Source of the DNA: Shewanella amazonensis SB2B
GTDB lineage: Bacteria; Pseudomonadota; Gammaproteobacteria; Enterobacterales; Shewanellaceae
Length of the DNA stretch: 64,000 bases
Direction of reading: 5' to 3'
NCBI RefSeq assembly: GCF_000015245.1
Contig: NC_008700.1
Span: forward strand, 347,001-411,000
Part shown: one piece after another, positions 25,327 to 32,938 of the stretch
Layout: every line of letters starts with the position of its first letter
Position numbering within the stretch: the first letter of the stretch is position 1
Notes under the pieces: generated by a model
Told to the model about the DNA's origin: nothing
What the model saw: the letters and a program-made list of their open reading frames with translations, nothing else
Database searches by the model: none
Position numbers and translations under genes: made by a program

Positions 25327-25347
25327 CAGGTCACCAGTAAGTCACCA
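25327..25347 (+). repeat. Arm-type integrase site, left end
   Basis: GTCACCAGTAAGTCACC, itself two GTCACC half-sites spaced by five bases, about 70 bp inside the left end. A near-identical copy lies at 39398-39414, about 110 bp inside the right end. This is the expected layout for integrase arm binding. Confidence 0.7.
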
Positions 25348-25545
25348 CTAAAGCAATCTAGGCGAGGTCTAGGAAGTGATTGGTTGATTTCCGGAAGCTA
25401 AAAATTTATCTGCAGCGTCTTGGTGTTTTGATGCTCTTCAAGCACCAATCGACGAGAATGACCTTGGCAAAGCTTATTCAAATTTTTGGGAATTTTTGTG
25501 GATAGGTCAGCATAAGACTCCTTTGGCAAGTTCAGGAGTAGTCTC

Positions 25546-25719
25546 ATGATTCCACGCCTAATCAAAATGGCTGATGTAGTTGCAATAGTTGGTCTTAGTG
25601 AATCAACCATAAGACGGAAAATGGATGATGGTACATTTCCCAGGTCTGTTGTCATCAGCGATGGAAGGAAGGCGTTTCGGTCTCAGGACATTGAAGCGTG
25701 GCTGAAATCTCTCGTGTAA
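25546..25719 (+). CDS. AlpA-family excisionase/regulator 1
   Basis: 57 aa, beginning MIPRLIKMADVVAIVGLSES. It has the AlpA layout: N-terminal MADVVAIVGLSESTIRRKMDDGTFP helix-turn-helix, then AFRSQDIEAWLKS. GGAG lies 10 bp before the ATG. AlpA-like proteins act as directionality factors or transcription activators for P4-type integrases. Placed at the island end opposite the integrase, within 310 bp of the attachment repeat. Confidence 0.82.
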   Translation: MIPRLIKMADVVAIVGLSESTIRRKMDDGTFPRSVVISDGRKAFRSQDIEAWLKSLV

Positions 25720-25804
25720 CCCTAGAGCTTATTCGAAATTTTGTTGCAGATATCCACTGAGTCAAAATGCCCCTGTCATATCTCAATATACAGGGGCGTT
25801 TTTC

Positions 25805-25981
25805 ATGATTTTCAAAATCAAAGACATAGTCGAACTACTTACTGTGAGTCGTTCAACATTGAATCGTATGATTAAAAAAGGTCAGTTTCCTGAACCGAAC
25901 GCAAAAAACTCCAGAAACAAGTTCTGGACCGAAAAGCAGTTGAAAGAGTGGGAGTCATCTTTGGAATCTAACTATCGCTGA
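25805..25981 (+). CDS. AlpA-family excisionase/regulator 2
   Basis: 58 aa, beginning MIFKIKDIVELLTVSRSTLN. It has the same architecture as the gene 85 bp upstream: an IKDIVELLTVSRSTLNRMIKKGQFP helix-turn-helix, then FWTEKQLKEWE. The sequence has diverged well from copy 1, so this is not a fresh duplication. One may be the recombination directionality factor and the other a regulator of the island. Confidence 0.8.
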   Translation: MIFKIKDIVELLTVSRSTLNRMIKKGQFPEPNAKNSRNKFWTEKQLKEWESSLESNYR

Positions 25982-26057
25982 TAGTGGCCATTGAGCCAAA
26001 TTACCCAGGTAGGTGCCTACTTATCGATGACCTTAATTAACTACTTTGGAGGACAGA

Positions 26058-26450
26058 ATGAATCCACTGGTCATCGAACAAACACGCAAGGGCTCTAAAC
26101 TAGGCTTGCAGCGCCACAAGGTGCTTTTGCTGGCAAACACCAAGCTGAATGAGAAAGGGCAGCTTGAGCCGGAGATGAGCCGATACATAGTGCTGCATTA
26201 CAATCTGCAGGGGCATCAAATCGGGATCAGTATCAGCGGGTCAATTCAGGCCAAACATCCTGAGCTGCCAGGCAACTACCTTACTGGTGATGTCATGGCG
26301 GCGGTCTTAGATCATTATCTGAAGGACATAGAAGCGTTTTGTGAGCTGTTCAGTGCTCACTTTGAACAGCTCTTCGGCAAACCGCCTAAGGTGTTTATCG
26401 AGGAAATTGAAGCTCATCTGGCAACAGCAGTACTCGAATTAAGGCGCTAA
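26058..26450 (+). CDS. Island protein of unknown function, paralogue A
   Basis: 130 aa from the ATG at 26058, preceded by GGAGGA at 26048. No known family is recognised. It is soluble-looking and rich in Leu, His and Glu. The core EMSRYIVLHYNLQGHQIGISISGSIQAKHPEL(P)GNYLTGDVMAAVL has the same layout as the next gene, FSRYIYLHRNILGQILGISTSKSIQAEHPEFEGQYLSGTDMYAIL, so the two are paralogues. The 94-nt gap and same strand suggest co-transcription behind the AlpA-like genes. Function unknown. Confidence 0.7.
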   Translation: MNPLVIEQTRKGSKLGLQRHKVLLLANTKLNEKGQLEPEMSRYIVLHYNLQGHQIGISISGSIQAKHPELPGNYLTGDVMAAVLDHYLKDIEAFCELFSAHFEQLFGKPPKVFIEEIEAHLATAVLELRR

Positions 26451-26544
26451 CCCCTGAGCGAGCCAATTGGCTCGCTCTTTCTTTCGCCATTTTCCCACTC
26501 GCGAGCCTACCTATCTTCGAGGACACATAATCAAGGAGACCAGT

Positions 26545-26943
26545 ATGTCTGTCGCAGATACTCAGTTCGTTCGCATCTACAAACGCAAGTCCAAATCTCC
26601 GTGGGATGACCACCACACCATGCTGTTGCTGGCCGATGTGTTAGATAGTGATGAAGACTCAATCGAGCTCGGATTCTCACGCTACATCTACTTGCACCGC
26701 AATATCCTTGGCCAGATTTTGGGGATCAGTACCAGCAAATCCATTCAGGCAGAACACCCTGAGTTTGAAGGCCAATACCTGTCAGGAACCGACATGTACG
26801 CCATCCTGCTGTGTTATCTGGATGAAATTGTACGCTTTTGTGACTTGTATCGGGATGAGTTCAGACTGGCGTTTGGGTTGACGCCGGAGGCCTTTTTTCA
26901 GGCCGCTGAGGACTTATGGATACATGAACTGTCGGAGGATTAA
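26545..26943 (+). CDS. Island protein of unknown function, paralogue B
   Basis: 132 aa from the ATG at 26545 (MSVADTQFVRIYKRK), with AAGGAG 7 bp upstream; the frame stays open further upstream without a better start. Paralogue of the previous gene: SRYIYLHRN, GISTSKSIQAEHPE and the C-terminal LDEIVRFCDLYRDEFRLAFGLTPEAFF aligned to LKDIEAFCELFSAHFEQLFGKPPKVF. No recognised domain, no signal peptide, no membrane segment. A good terminator follows. Confidence 0.7.
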   Translation: MSVADTQFVRIYKRKSKSPWDDHHTMLLLADVLDSDEDSIELGFSRYIYLHRNILGQILGISTSKSIQAEHPEFEGQYLSGTDMYAILLCYLDEIVRFCDLYRDEFRLAFGLTPEAFFQAAEDLWIHELSED

Positions 26944-26955
26944 CCCTCCAAACTC

Positions 26956-26979
26956 AAAGCGCCCCTGTGGGGCGCTTTT
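26956..26979 (+). terminator. Terminator after the paralogous pair
   Basis: AAAGCGCCCC and GGGGCGCTTTT arms separated by TGT; the symmetric A and T runs make it potentially bidirectional, also closing the small minus-strand gene on its right. Confidence 0.85.
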
Positions 26980-26998
26980 CTATTAGGCAAGAAGCGGG

Positions 26999-27094
26999 TT
27001 ACTTCTCAAGTTTTTTTGGCAGGTATTGTACAAAAACCAACCAGACCGAAAGGGCAAAAATCGCTATTGCTATCAGCGCCATGGCAACACTCAT
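26999..27094 (-). CDS. Small single-pass membrane protein (31 aa)
   Basis: Minus-strand ORF starting MSVAMALIAIAIFALSVWL and ending YLPKKLEK. It has one 20-residue hydrophobic helix followed by a basic tail, the usual design of bacterial small membrane proteins. AAGGGG lies 7 bp upstream of the ATG. It is followed within 20 bp by a bidirectional terminator. No homologue is recognised. Size alone makes it uncertain, but the ribosome site, the helix and the terminator agree. The remaining 200 bp to the next gene shows nothing. Confidence 0.5.
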   Translation of the reverse strand: MSVAMALIAIAIFALSVWLVFVQYLPKKLEK

Positions 27095-27307
27095 GGTACA
27101 TCCCCTTAAAATGGTTGAACTTAGACTTTATCTCATTAAATTCAATACTAATGATACAAGCCATCTTTGCAAGGGCTGAGCAATCTCCGAGTGTAAAGGC
27201 TCTTATAGCACGCTGAAACGGCACACCCGAGTGCGACAACGGCACTCGTCGGCAAACACAGCCGTTGTATTGGTTCTACCCTGTTGAATTGAATAAAGGA
27301 CTATTGG

Positions 27308-27574
27308 ATGTCAGTAAAAACCGCTGTGGACTATGCTTTTGTCGTCGCTTTCCTGATGACCTTTTACATCCTCAACGAGCTGGGAAGGCCCCTGCTGGGT
27401 TCCGCCATGATGTCTGTGCAATTGTTGTCATTCGCAGGCTATCGTCATTACCACGTCCCTAAGTCAGGCGAGTCTTTCAGCATGGCGCTGAAATACATCT
27501 TTCTGCTGTGGGTCATTTTTCCCATAGAATGGGCGCTGCGCAACTTAAGGTCGAAGCCATTCAAAGAATCTTGA
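27308..27574 (+). CDS. Small membrane protein of unknown function
   Basis: 88 aa with two or three hydrophobic helices (AFVVAFLMTFYILNEL; LLGSAMMSVQLLSFAG; YIFLLWVIFPIEWALR) and a basic C-terminus. A ribosome site AAAGGA lies 9 bp before the ATG. No family recognised. It lies at the left border of the minus-strand cassette genes but on the opposite strand. Confidence 0.6.
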   Translation: MSVKTAVDYAFVVAFLMTFYILNELGRPLLGSAMMSVQLLSFAGYRHYHVPKSGESFSMALKYIFLLWVIFPIEWALRNLRSKPFKES

Positions 27575-27606
27575 GGAGCTACTGTTCAAGCCTTTGTATT
27601 GGTCAA

Positions 27607-28368
27607 TCACACACCGCGCTTCGCCAGCGTTAGGCTAAAGCTTGGGTCAAAGCTTTCATTGACTTCGCCCTTATAGCCCTTGGGATTAGCCAGAACCTGG
27701 CATGCGCCCAGATAGTAATTCGAGCTTGTGTGTAAATGCCCATGCAGCCAGTAGTCTGGTTTATGCTCATCAATAAAAGCACTCAAATCGGAAGCATAGG
27801 CCGCTGTCACTAAGTTGTCCTGGTAGTACGCTGGAACCGACAGCATGCTCGGCGCATGGTGAGTAACCACCACATTTACAGAACTCTTGGAGCTGGCTAG
27901 GCTTTCGGCAAGCCAACTTAGAGACTGATTATGAATACTGGCCACATCAATGGATCTCAACTTTGAGTAAGAGGGTTCTTTGCGGATTTTCTTGTAATCC
28001 CTCATCACTTGTTGGCACTCGTAACCAGCCACCCGAGGGTCACCGAACAGCTTGAAGTCCGCCCACAGCGTGGCACCATGAAACCGCACACCATCAATCT
28101 CAACACTCTCGTTTTCGAGGATATGAATATTCTTGCCAGCAGCATGCTGCTTCACCTTACCTAGCAGGCTTGGGTAGCGATGGTTATAGTACTCATGGTT
28201 GCCCATCACATAAATCACCGGACAGCTAAACTCCTGCCGCACTATCCAGTCAATGCCTCTCACACCAACGTCTACGTCTCCGGCCAGCACAACGACGTCC
28301 GCGCCATCGGCTGGAGCATGGAAGTCTTCAAATTCGATGTGTAAGTCGCTGTAAAGTCGTATATTCAT
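27607..28368 (-). CDS. Calcineurin-like metallophosphoesterase
   Basis: 253 aa. All metallophosphoesterase motifs are present in order: SDLH near residue 8, AGDVD, MGNHEYY, THHAPS and the C-terminal HGHLH. These bind a di-metal centre. The substrate could be a nucleotide or phosphoprotein and is not predictable. The start ATG lies 12 nt after a degenerate attC-like end, so it appears to be the last cassette of the minus-oriented array. I find no attC after its own stop, so its 3' end may be truncated. Confidence 0.88.
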   Translation of the reverse strand: MNIRLYSDLHIEFEDFHAPADGADVVVLAGDVDVGVRGIDWIVRQEFSCPVIYVMGNHEYYNHRYPSLLGKVKQHAAGKNIHILENESVEIDGVRFHGATLWADFKLFGDPRVAGYECQQVMRDYKKIRKEPSYSKLRSIDVASIHNQSLSWLAESLASSKSSVNVVVTHHAPSMLSVPAYYQDNLVTAAYASDLSAFIDEHKPDYWLHGHLHTSSNYYLGACQVLANPKGYKGEVNESFDPSFSLTLAKRGV

Positions 28369-28371
28369 GGT

Positions 28372-28456
28372 AATTTTTAAGACAGCGGTTGCAATGATTC
28401 ATAACCGAATCAAATCACAATTGATGGTCTGAGTGCCACTGTCACTTGTTAGGCGC
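28372..28456 (-). repeat. attC-like site after the DUF6980-type cassette gene
   Basis: On the minus strand it opens with GCGCCTAACAAGTGACAGTGG (the gene's TAA stop lies inside the R'' box) and contains a partly complementary CCGCTGTC near the other end. The R'' box GCCTAAC is complementary to the cassette start GTTAGGC at 28757-28763. The terminal R' box is degenerate. Confidence 0.55.
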
Positions 28457-28751
28457 GATACCACTCACTGCTTTTGTACTTTTCAGGTATTTCTTGCCCA
28501 AGTGGGTCGTCATATCCGAGCCTTTCTAGCTCATCGAACCATTGGTCACGCTTTGATTCAGGTAGCCTTGCGCCGCACCAGGGACAAAACTGGATCGTGA
28601 TTGAAGACGTACCACCGTCATGAATAACTATCCCGTACTCATTGAATTTATCAGAGGACTTGATTAGGTGGTCTGGGCATTCAAGTGCATCAGCATGAAG
28701 ATCACACCTGTAATTTGCCTGGCCTCTCATTTGCTCGCAGCAGTGATTCAT
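28449..28751 (-). CDS. Small zinc-ribbon-like protein (DUF6980 type), cassette gene
   Basis: 100 aa. HCCEQM near the N-terminus, CDLH, and FCPWCGARLPESKRDQWFDELERLG resemble the short DUF6980-type proteins; the paired CC and CPWC could bind zinc. The ATG begins about six bases after the cassette boundary with no Shine-Dalgarno sequence, as is common for cassette genes. The stop codon forms part of the attC R'' box. Function unknown. Confidence 0.7.
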   Translation of the reverse strand: MNHCCEQMRGQANYRCDLHADALECPDHLIKSSDKFNEYGIVIHDGGTSSITIQFCPWCGARLPESKRDQWFDELERLGYDDPLGQEIPEKYKSSEWYRA

Positions 28752-28762
28752 GTAGTGCCTAA

Positions 28763-28855
28763 CGCCGCATTAAGGTGTGAGCGGCGCTTGGCTATACTCG
28801 AGCGAAGCGAAACTGCCAAGCGTTGCGAATCACTCTTAAATGCTTTGTTATATGC
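28763..28855 (-). repeat. attC recombination site (VCR-like, about 93 bp)
   Basis: On the minus strand it runs from GCATATAACAAAGC to GCGGCGTTAG. Internal complementary segments (CGCTTGGC with GCCAAGCG; GAGTG with CACAC-type arms) give the imperfect hairpin of an attC. Its R'' box GCATATAAC is complementary to the GTTATATGC that begins the same cassette at 29595-29603. Confidence 0.78.
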
Positions 28856-28858
28856 GCG

Positions 28859-29374
28859 CTATTTAGTTTTCGCTAAAGCAAAGTCATTTAACTCAGACAC
28901 TGTTTTGATTATGTAGACTTTTTTAGTACTCGAGTATCCCATTAGCTTAGATAAGAATTCATCGTTCCAGAATTTAGGGCATAACTTGAGTGTCTTATAG
29001 CTATTCAATGTACCTTTCAATATTGAGCTCCCTTCAGGCCAACCCTCAGGCTTGATAAAGAGCCCTTTCAAGCAGCGTTTAGTTACAAACCAGTAGCTAA
29101 TAGAGTAAGGGAGATCAATGTATACGAGGGTATCAGCTGCCGCTAAACGCTCGTTAAAGGAACTGATAGGACCAAAACCATCAATAATCCACGATTCTGA
29201 ACTCAAAATATCGTTATGTGCGGCATCAAATACCTCTCGTGCTACGAACTCACCATTTGGCTTATAAACAATTGAGTCTAGTTGATAAAGCGGGAGCTCA
29301 TTCGATAACGCTAAAGCTTTGCTTACTGTGGATTTTCCGCTACCGGGCTTTCCAAAAACGGCTACCTTTTTCAT
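28859..29374 (-). CDS. P-loop kinase-like protein (adenylate-kinase/FlaR-type AAA), cassette gene
   Basis: 171 aa. The Walker A motif GKPGSGKSTVSKAL lies at residues 8-21. YQLDSIVYKPNGE, SWIIDGFGPISSFNERL and TLVYIDLPYSISYWFVTKR follow, matching the small ATPases annotated as DNA topology modulation protein FlaR or adenylate-kinase-like. The substrate is unknown. It sits in a cassette bounded by a matched R'/R'' pair with an unusually long 220-nt leader that includes a GC-rich hairpin at about 29416-29440. Confidence 0.8.
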   Translation of the reverse strand: MKKVAVFGKPGSGKSTVSKALALSNELPLYQLDSIVYKPNGEFVAREVFDAAHNDILSSESWIIDGFGPISSFNERLAAADTLVYIDLPYSISYWFVTKRCLKGLFIKPEGWPEGSSILKGTLNSYKTLKLCPKFWNDEFLSKLMGYSSTKKVYIIKTVSELNDFALAKTK

Positions 29375-29594
29375 TTGAATCCTCCAAGATGCTGATTCCT
29401 AAAAGGTAGAAAGAGAAACCCCACCTTCTAGGGCGGGGTTGATTTGTTCAAAACATACAAAAATCCCACCATTCCTAAGGAATGATGCTAATTCGGTTGT
29501 TAAGATGCGTTGGATTAAATTTCATACAGCTACTCTTATCCAGATGCGTTTGGTTGTCAATTTTTCTTTGTGTAACGGAGAATCCTTCGCAAAA

Positions 29595-29620
29595 GCATAT
29601 AACATTTTAATAGTGCGACC
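29595..29620 (-). repeat. attC 3' end and cassette boundary (GTTATATGC)
   Basis: On the minus strand CACTATTAAAAT precedes GTTATATGC; the GTTATATGC begins the kinase cassette. The same CACTATT(A/C)AAAT-GTTA end recurs at 33274-33296 and 34954-34977. Confidence 0.65.
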
Positions 29621-30352
29621 TTGCAAGATTTTCCAAGCTTACAAGCTTGCCTACCTTGCAAGATAGCCTTTTGTTTTTCCCCAAGCACCTAACCAGCTTG
29701 GTAACCATTTCTAGGGCTATTTGCTGTACTAAAAGCCGCCTCAGTGCTGTGCTTCCACCAAAATCCCCAAGCTGTGCTCATTTTGCAGCAGTGGCTGAAG
29801 CTGTTCTGGCGTAGAACAGAACCAGAAATCGATGTTGTCTGGGTCGATAAACAGCGGCATGCGGTTGTGGTACGGGGCGCAGCTGGGTATCGGGGCTGTG
29901 GTTAGGGTAACCAACTTGGCTCCGGTGGGTTCGTTGAATACGAGTCCGGCCATCAACAACGGCTTGTTGTTGGCGGCGCTGAAGAGGTACTTAACCTTTC
30001 GACCTTTTTCTCTACCGTCAGTGCCTTGCTCCTGACGCCATTCGTACCAGCCTGAGCAGGGCACCAGGCATCTATGTTCAGAAAAGGCGCGTTTGAAGGT
30101 TGGCTTTTGCATGACGGTTTCAGCCTGTGCATTGATAAGGATCTGCTTCGCCCAGGCTGGCTTAATGCCCCAAGCCGTATCCAGCTGCTTAAGCGAGCCT
30201 TGTTCATGCACTAGGGTCGCAACTGTCTGTGTCGGGCGTAAATCCCTATTGTCGCTGGCGTGAAAGTCCAGCCCGAGGATCTCACCAACCCACTGGCACA
30301 ACGGATCGGCTATTACATTCATCCGGCCACACATTCAACGCGCCTCCGATGT
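29599..30352 (-). repeat. Duplicated SRAP cassette, copy 1
   Basis: Direct repeat of 33279-33992: it covers the SRAP gene, 15 bp of upstream leader ending at the same base, and the whole 3' flank to the ATAACATTTTAATAGTG boundary. Copy 1 carries about 34 extra bases in the 3' flank (TTGCAAGATTTTCC region). Confidence 0.85.
29741..30334 (-). CDS. SRAP/HMCES (YedK-type) abasic-site protein, copy 1
   Basis: 197 aa. Cys2 directly after the start Met (MCGRMN) becomes the N-terminal catalytic cysteine that crosslinks abasic sites in single-stranded DNA. SGWYEWR (catalytic Glu), NAQAET and YHNRMPLF (conserved His) complete the SRAP active site. It would shield abasic DNA or act against DNA-protein crosslinks. 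GGAGGCG lies 6 bp before the ATG. Almost identical to the gene at 33381-33974, with about nine substitutions; the duplicated unit also includes flanking DNA. Confidence 0.9.
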   Translation of the reverse strand: MCGRMNVIADPLCQWVGEILGLDFHASDNRDLRPTQTVATLVHEQGSLKQLDTAWGIKPAWAKQILINAQAETVMQKPTFKRAFSEHRCLVPCSGWYEWRQEQGTDGREKGRKVKYLFSAANNKPLLMAGLVFNEPTGAKLVTLTTAPIPSCAPYHNRMPLFIDPDNIDFWFCSTPEQLQPLLQNEHSLGILVEAQH

Positions 30353-30494
30353 CCATTACACCCAATGAGCTTACAACGACTTACGTGGCCGCAGGGCCAT
30401 GAAGCAAGCCTGCGTGCATACACTTAACCTCGTAGACAAATAAACATGAAAGTTTGCGTTTCGGGTAAAGATTGAGGTTGGCTGAATGCCACCG

Positions 30495-30510
30495 TCACTT
30501 ATCAGCCCTA
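30495..30510 (-). repeat. attC-like 5' half after the PLD-type gene
   Basis: On the minus strand GGGCTGATAAGTGACGGTGG resembles the attC starts at 34117 (GGGCAGCTAACAAGTGAC) and 28456. The 3' end of this site up to the SRAP cassette at 30352 is degenerate. Confidence 0.45.
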
Positions 30511-30511
30511 T

Positions 30512-31216
30512 TTACGTGCCAATCCTCCATTCTGGAGCAACCCAATCAGAACGCCAATCTAGTTCTTCTGACATAGCAGCTATTTGACCGTATTCCTTAA
30601 AATAGGCTTCTACTATTGCTGGTTCAGTTATATACAAGGCATTTTCAAGTGACATTGTCGCGTTCTTTGTTAAATTAAATGATCCAGTCCAAACAGCATA
30701 GGGTGTTACTTTTTCAATACCATATTCTTCTAGGCTGGCTTCTACTTTTGCAAAAATTAAAAACTTATTGTGCATTCGGGGAAAAGCAGGTGTTTTATCT
30801 CTATTATGGTTACCAACGCACCTAACTGGTTCAATAGAAGGATCACCAAGAACTGATACTGAACTCAATATATTCCCAAATGAATACCGAGTAAGAACAC
30901 AAGTTAAATTATTATATTTAGTTCGCAGGGTACTTTTAAAATCAGTTCTTGAGCCAACATCTGGCCGAAGAAAATCTTCTTTTTGAACAATTATTGAAAC
31001 ATTATCTTTTTCAGCCAATGCGTCAAGAATTGAGTAACTAGTCAACCAGGCAACCGCCCCAAAGACCGCGTCAGCTTGTTTGATATGCGCAAGCAGGTGA
31101 TTTTCTATGTCTCGAAAATATACTTTTGTGCCTGTTGGTGATTCGATGCTGTTATCGATGAATCTTTCGTTATAATTCCCATCATTATCGATTTGGAACT
31201 TATTTAGATCTTCCAT
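30512..31216 (-). CDS. Phospholipase-D-like domain protein, probable nuclease, cassette gene
   Basis: 234 aa. A single HKD-type motif: MHNKFLIFA at about residue 147 followed by WTGSFNLTKNA at about 176. This is the Hx(K)x4 plus GS(F)N(L)T layout of PLD-superfamily nucleases that dimerise to form one active site. The N-terminal half (AVAWLTSYSILDALAE) fits the PLD fold start. AAGGAGG precedes the ATG. AT-rich compared with the core genes, as expected for a transferred cassette. DNA degradation or defence is plausible but unproven. Confidence 0.78.
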   Translation of the reverse strand: MEDLNKFQIDNDGNYNERFIDNSIESPTGTKVYFRDIENHLLAHIKQADAVFGAVAWLTSYSILDALAEKDNVSIIVQKEDFLRPDVGSRTDFKSTLRTKYNNLTCVLTRYSFGNILSSVSVLGDPSIEPVRCVGNHNRDKTPAFPRMHNKFLIFAKVEASLEEYGIEKVTPYAVWTGSFNLTKNATMSLENALYITEPAIVEAYFKEYGQIAAMSEELDWRSDWVAPEWRIGT

Positions 31217-31357
31217 ACAACTTTAAACCTCCTTTATACTAATGATTCGCTGTACAGGTGTCGGCCTCCGTGTTTTCTCGTGGGTTAGTCAAACCAGAGT
31301 CACACTGTTTAATGAACTTTCTCTATCAGGAAAGACAAACAATCACAGTAGGCCGAC

Positions 31358-31511
31358 ATGTCTAAAGCTAACACACTTTTTATCGGTTTGGACGTGCACT
31401 AGGAGACCACGGATGTGGTCTGGATTTCTGATAAGTTGGATGATGCGGCACGCACTCTGTCATCAAGCGCTGGCACAGCTCCTTTAAACCAGCAGCGTGT
31501 AAGTTATGTTT
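31358..31511 (+). pseudogene. IS110-type transposase relic
   Basis: The frame from the ATG reads MSKANTLFIGLDVH, then a stop, then ETTDVVWISDKLDDAARTL. FIGLDVHKETxDVxW is the N-terminus of IS110-family DEDD transposases, so the Lys codon is now a stop. The frame decays after about 30 codons and no other transposase part is visible. The rest of 31217-31603 shows no gene. Confidence 0.6.
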
Positions 31512-31603
31512 AATGGCTGGTCTGCAAAATGTTAGCCCTGTCGCCGCTATTCATATGCCAGTCTCTATGTTTGTGACAACATCGTCTGAGTGGCGAAACA
31601 CGA

Positions 31604-32386
31604 TCAACTCAGTTCTTCAATAGCCCTGCATTTAGGGTACGAAGAGCATCCCCAAAATCGCTTGCCTTTGTTGTCGCCACGCTTTGACTCCCGCATCACC
31701 ATTTCTGAGCCACAGCGAACACACTGCTTGTTCTGGCTTTTGCAGGCTACCAGCGCTTTCACATGGTGTCTGTGCTTGATATCAGTGACAAGGCCACGCT
31801 TTAACTTAATCTCTTCAATCCGCGCAATGAGGCTGTGATACTCCTCATCAGAAAATACGACCTGCTCGAAGGTTTTGATGTGACGCACGCAGCCACTGGC
31901 ATAGGTCACGTTATCCGGCATCTCGGTCTTAAAGGTGCTGTCACCAATGAACACAATCACAGAATGCAGTTTCTCAATGCCGATGCCTAACAGTGACTCC
32001 AGCGTTTTCACATGTTTATAGTTTTGATGCAGCGGATTCTGAAATTTGGAGGAATGGCGATAGATTTTCTGTGTCCATTGCCGCTGGTTTACAGAACCAT
32101 AAATCCAGCCCTTCATGTTCTTGGTTTCCACCACAAACACCCCAAACCTGGAGACCAGAACATGGTCAATCTGGGTGGTGCCATCCTCGGTCGGCAGGGT
32201 CACATCCTTTACCAGCGTATAGTCACCGTCAGATGCTTGAGCCAATCCGGATAATTGTCTGTTGACCAAAAACTCGCCGAAGACTCCTTTAAACCAGCGA
32301 CTCTTAAAGATCAGCGCAACGGCGACAAGCGGAAAGATGTACCAGACCTGCGCAAATGCGCCTGAAAAAAGCGCCCAAAAATCCAC
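31604..32386 (-). CDS. NERD-domain protein with membrane anchor and topoisomerase-type zinc finger
   Basis: 260 aa. An N-terminal membrane helix (VWYIFPLVAVALIF) is followed by the NERD nuclease-related domain: GEFLVNRQL, DHVLVSRFGVFVVETKNMKGWIYG (D, E-x-K catalytic pattern) and FQNPLHQNYKHVKTLE. The C-terminal CVRCGSEMVMRESKRG and FWGCSSYPKCR are a Cys4 zinc finger of the type in topoisomerase I. GGAGG precedes the ATG. Membrane-bound DNA processing is likely; the exact role is unknown. Confidence 0.85.
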   Translation of the reverse strand: MDFWALFSGAFAQVWYIFPLVAVALIFKSRWFKGVFGEFLVNRQLSGLAQASDGDYTLVKDVTLPTEDGTTQIDHVLVSRFGVFVVETKNMKGWIYGSVNQRQWTQKIYRHSSKFQNPLHQNYKHVKTLESLLGIGIEKLHSVIVFIGDSTFKTEMPDNVTYASGCVRHIKTFEQVVFSDEEYHSLIARIEEIKLKRGLVTDIKHRHHVKALVACKSQNKQCVRCGSEMVMRESKRGDNKGKRFWGCSSYPKCRAIEELS

Positions 32387-32555
32387 AAAACCTCCTTGTT
32401 TGCATGCGACAACTCATTGGATGACTGACGGGTCAGTTTATAACCCCTTGATGAGAAGTCGCTTGGTAGTCTGCTTAAAGTCGCGGGGCTTCGATGGGGT
32501 TCAGATCGTGCAACTTTCAGTGCCTGTCCTATCTTTGGATATGATGAGATTTTAT

Positions 32556-32834
32556 CTACTTACGGAGAGTCTTTTCCTCCTGATAAGTTTTTAGAGTATA
32601 AAGAGCTTCTTGGGATATAGGATGCACTGAGTCTATATTGGAAACTATATTATTAATAATGTTGAAGCTTTCTATTACGAAGGTGTCATAACTATTGTTA
32701 TCCCATGATTGTATGAGCTTACGGTTTGCTACCCACAGACGAAACATATCTGAGGTTTTAAAATCAATATTACTAGAAGCGAAATCTTCTATCTCAGTAT
32801 TGAGCAGTTGATAGACACGCGCACTTTTAATCAT
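32556..32834 (-). CDS. Small unknown protein, cassette gene
   Basis: 92 aa from the ATG at 32834 (MIKSARVYQLLNTEIEDFASS), with AAGGAGGAC 4 bp upstream; the frame is open to 32873 but that start has no ribosome site. Predicted helical and soluble. No family recognised. The cassette start GTTATGTTTC is at 32867-32876. I see no attC after the stop; 32387-32555 holds nothing else recognisable. Confidence 0.6.
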   Translation of the reverse strand: MIKSARVYQLLNTEIEDFASSNIDFKTSDMFRLWVANRKLIQSWDNNSYDTFVIESFNIINNIVSNIDSVHPISQEALYTLKTYQEEKTLRK

Positions 32835-32875
32835 ATAGTCCTCCTTGGACTTAAGTGTTACACAGAGAAACATAA

Positions 32876-32930
32876 CGACTATACTCAGAGGCGGCGTTCA
32901 GCCGTCCGTTGGAGTGCTTTGTCATGTGGT
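32876..32930 (-). repeat. Compact attC site (about 55 bp)
   Basis: On the minus strand: ACCACATGACAAAGC, then CAACGGACGGC and GCCGCC inner arms, ending TCGTTATG. The R'' box CCACATGAC pairs with the cassette start GTTATGTGG (33274-33283) at all but one base. Typical short attC layout. Confidence 0.72.
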
Positions 32931-32938
32931 TTTTCATA

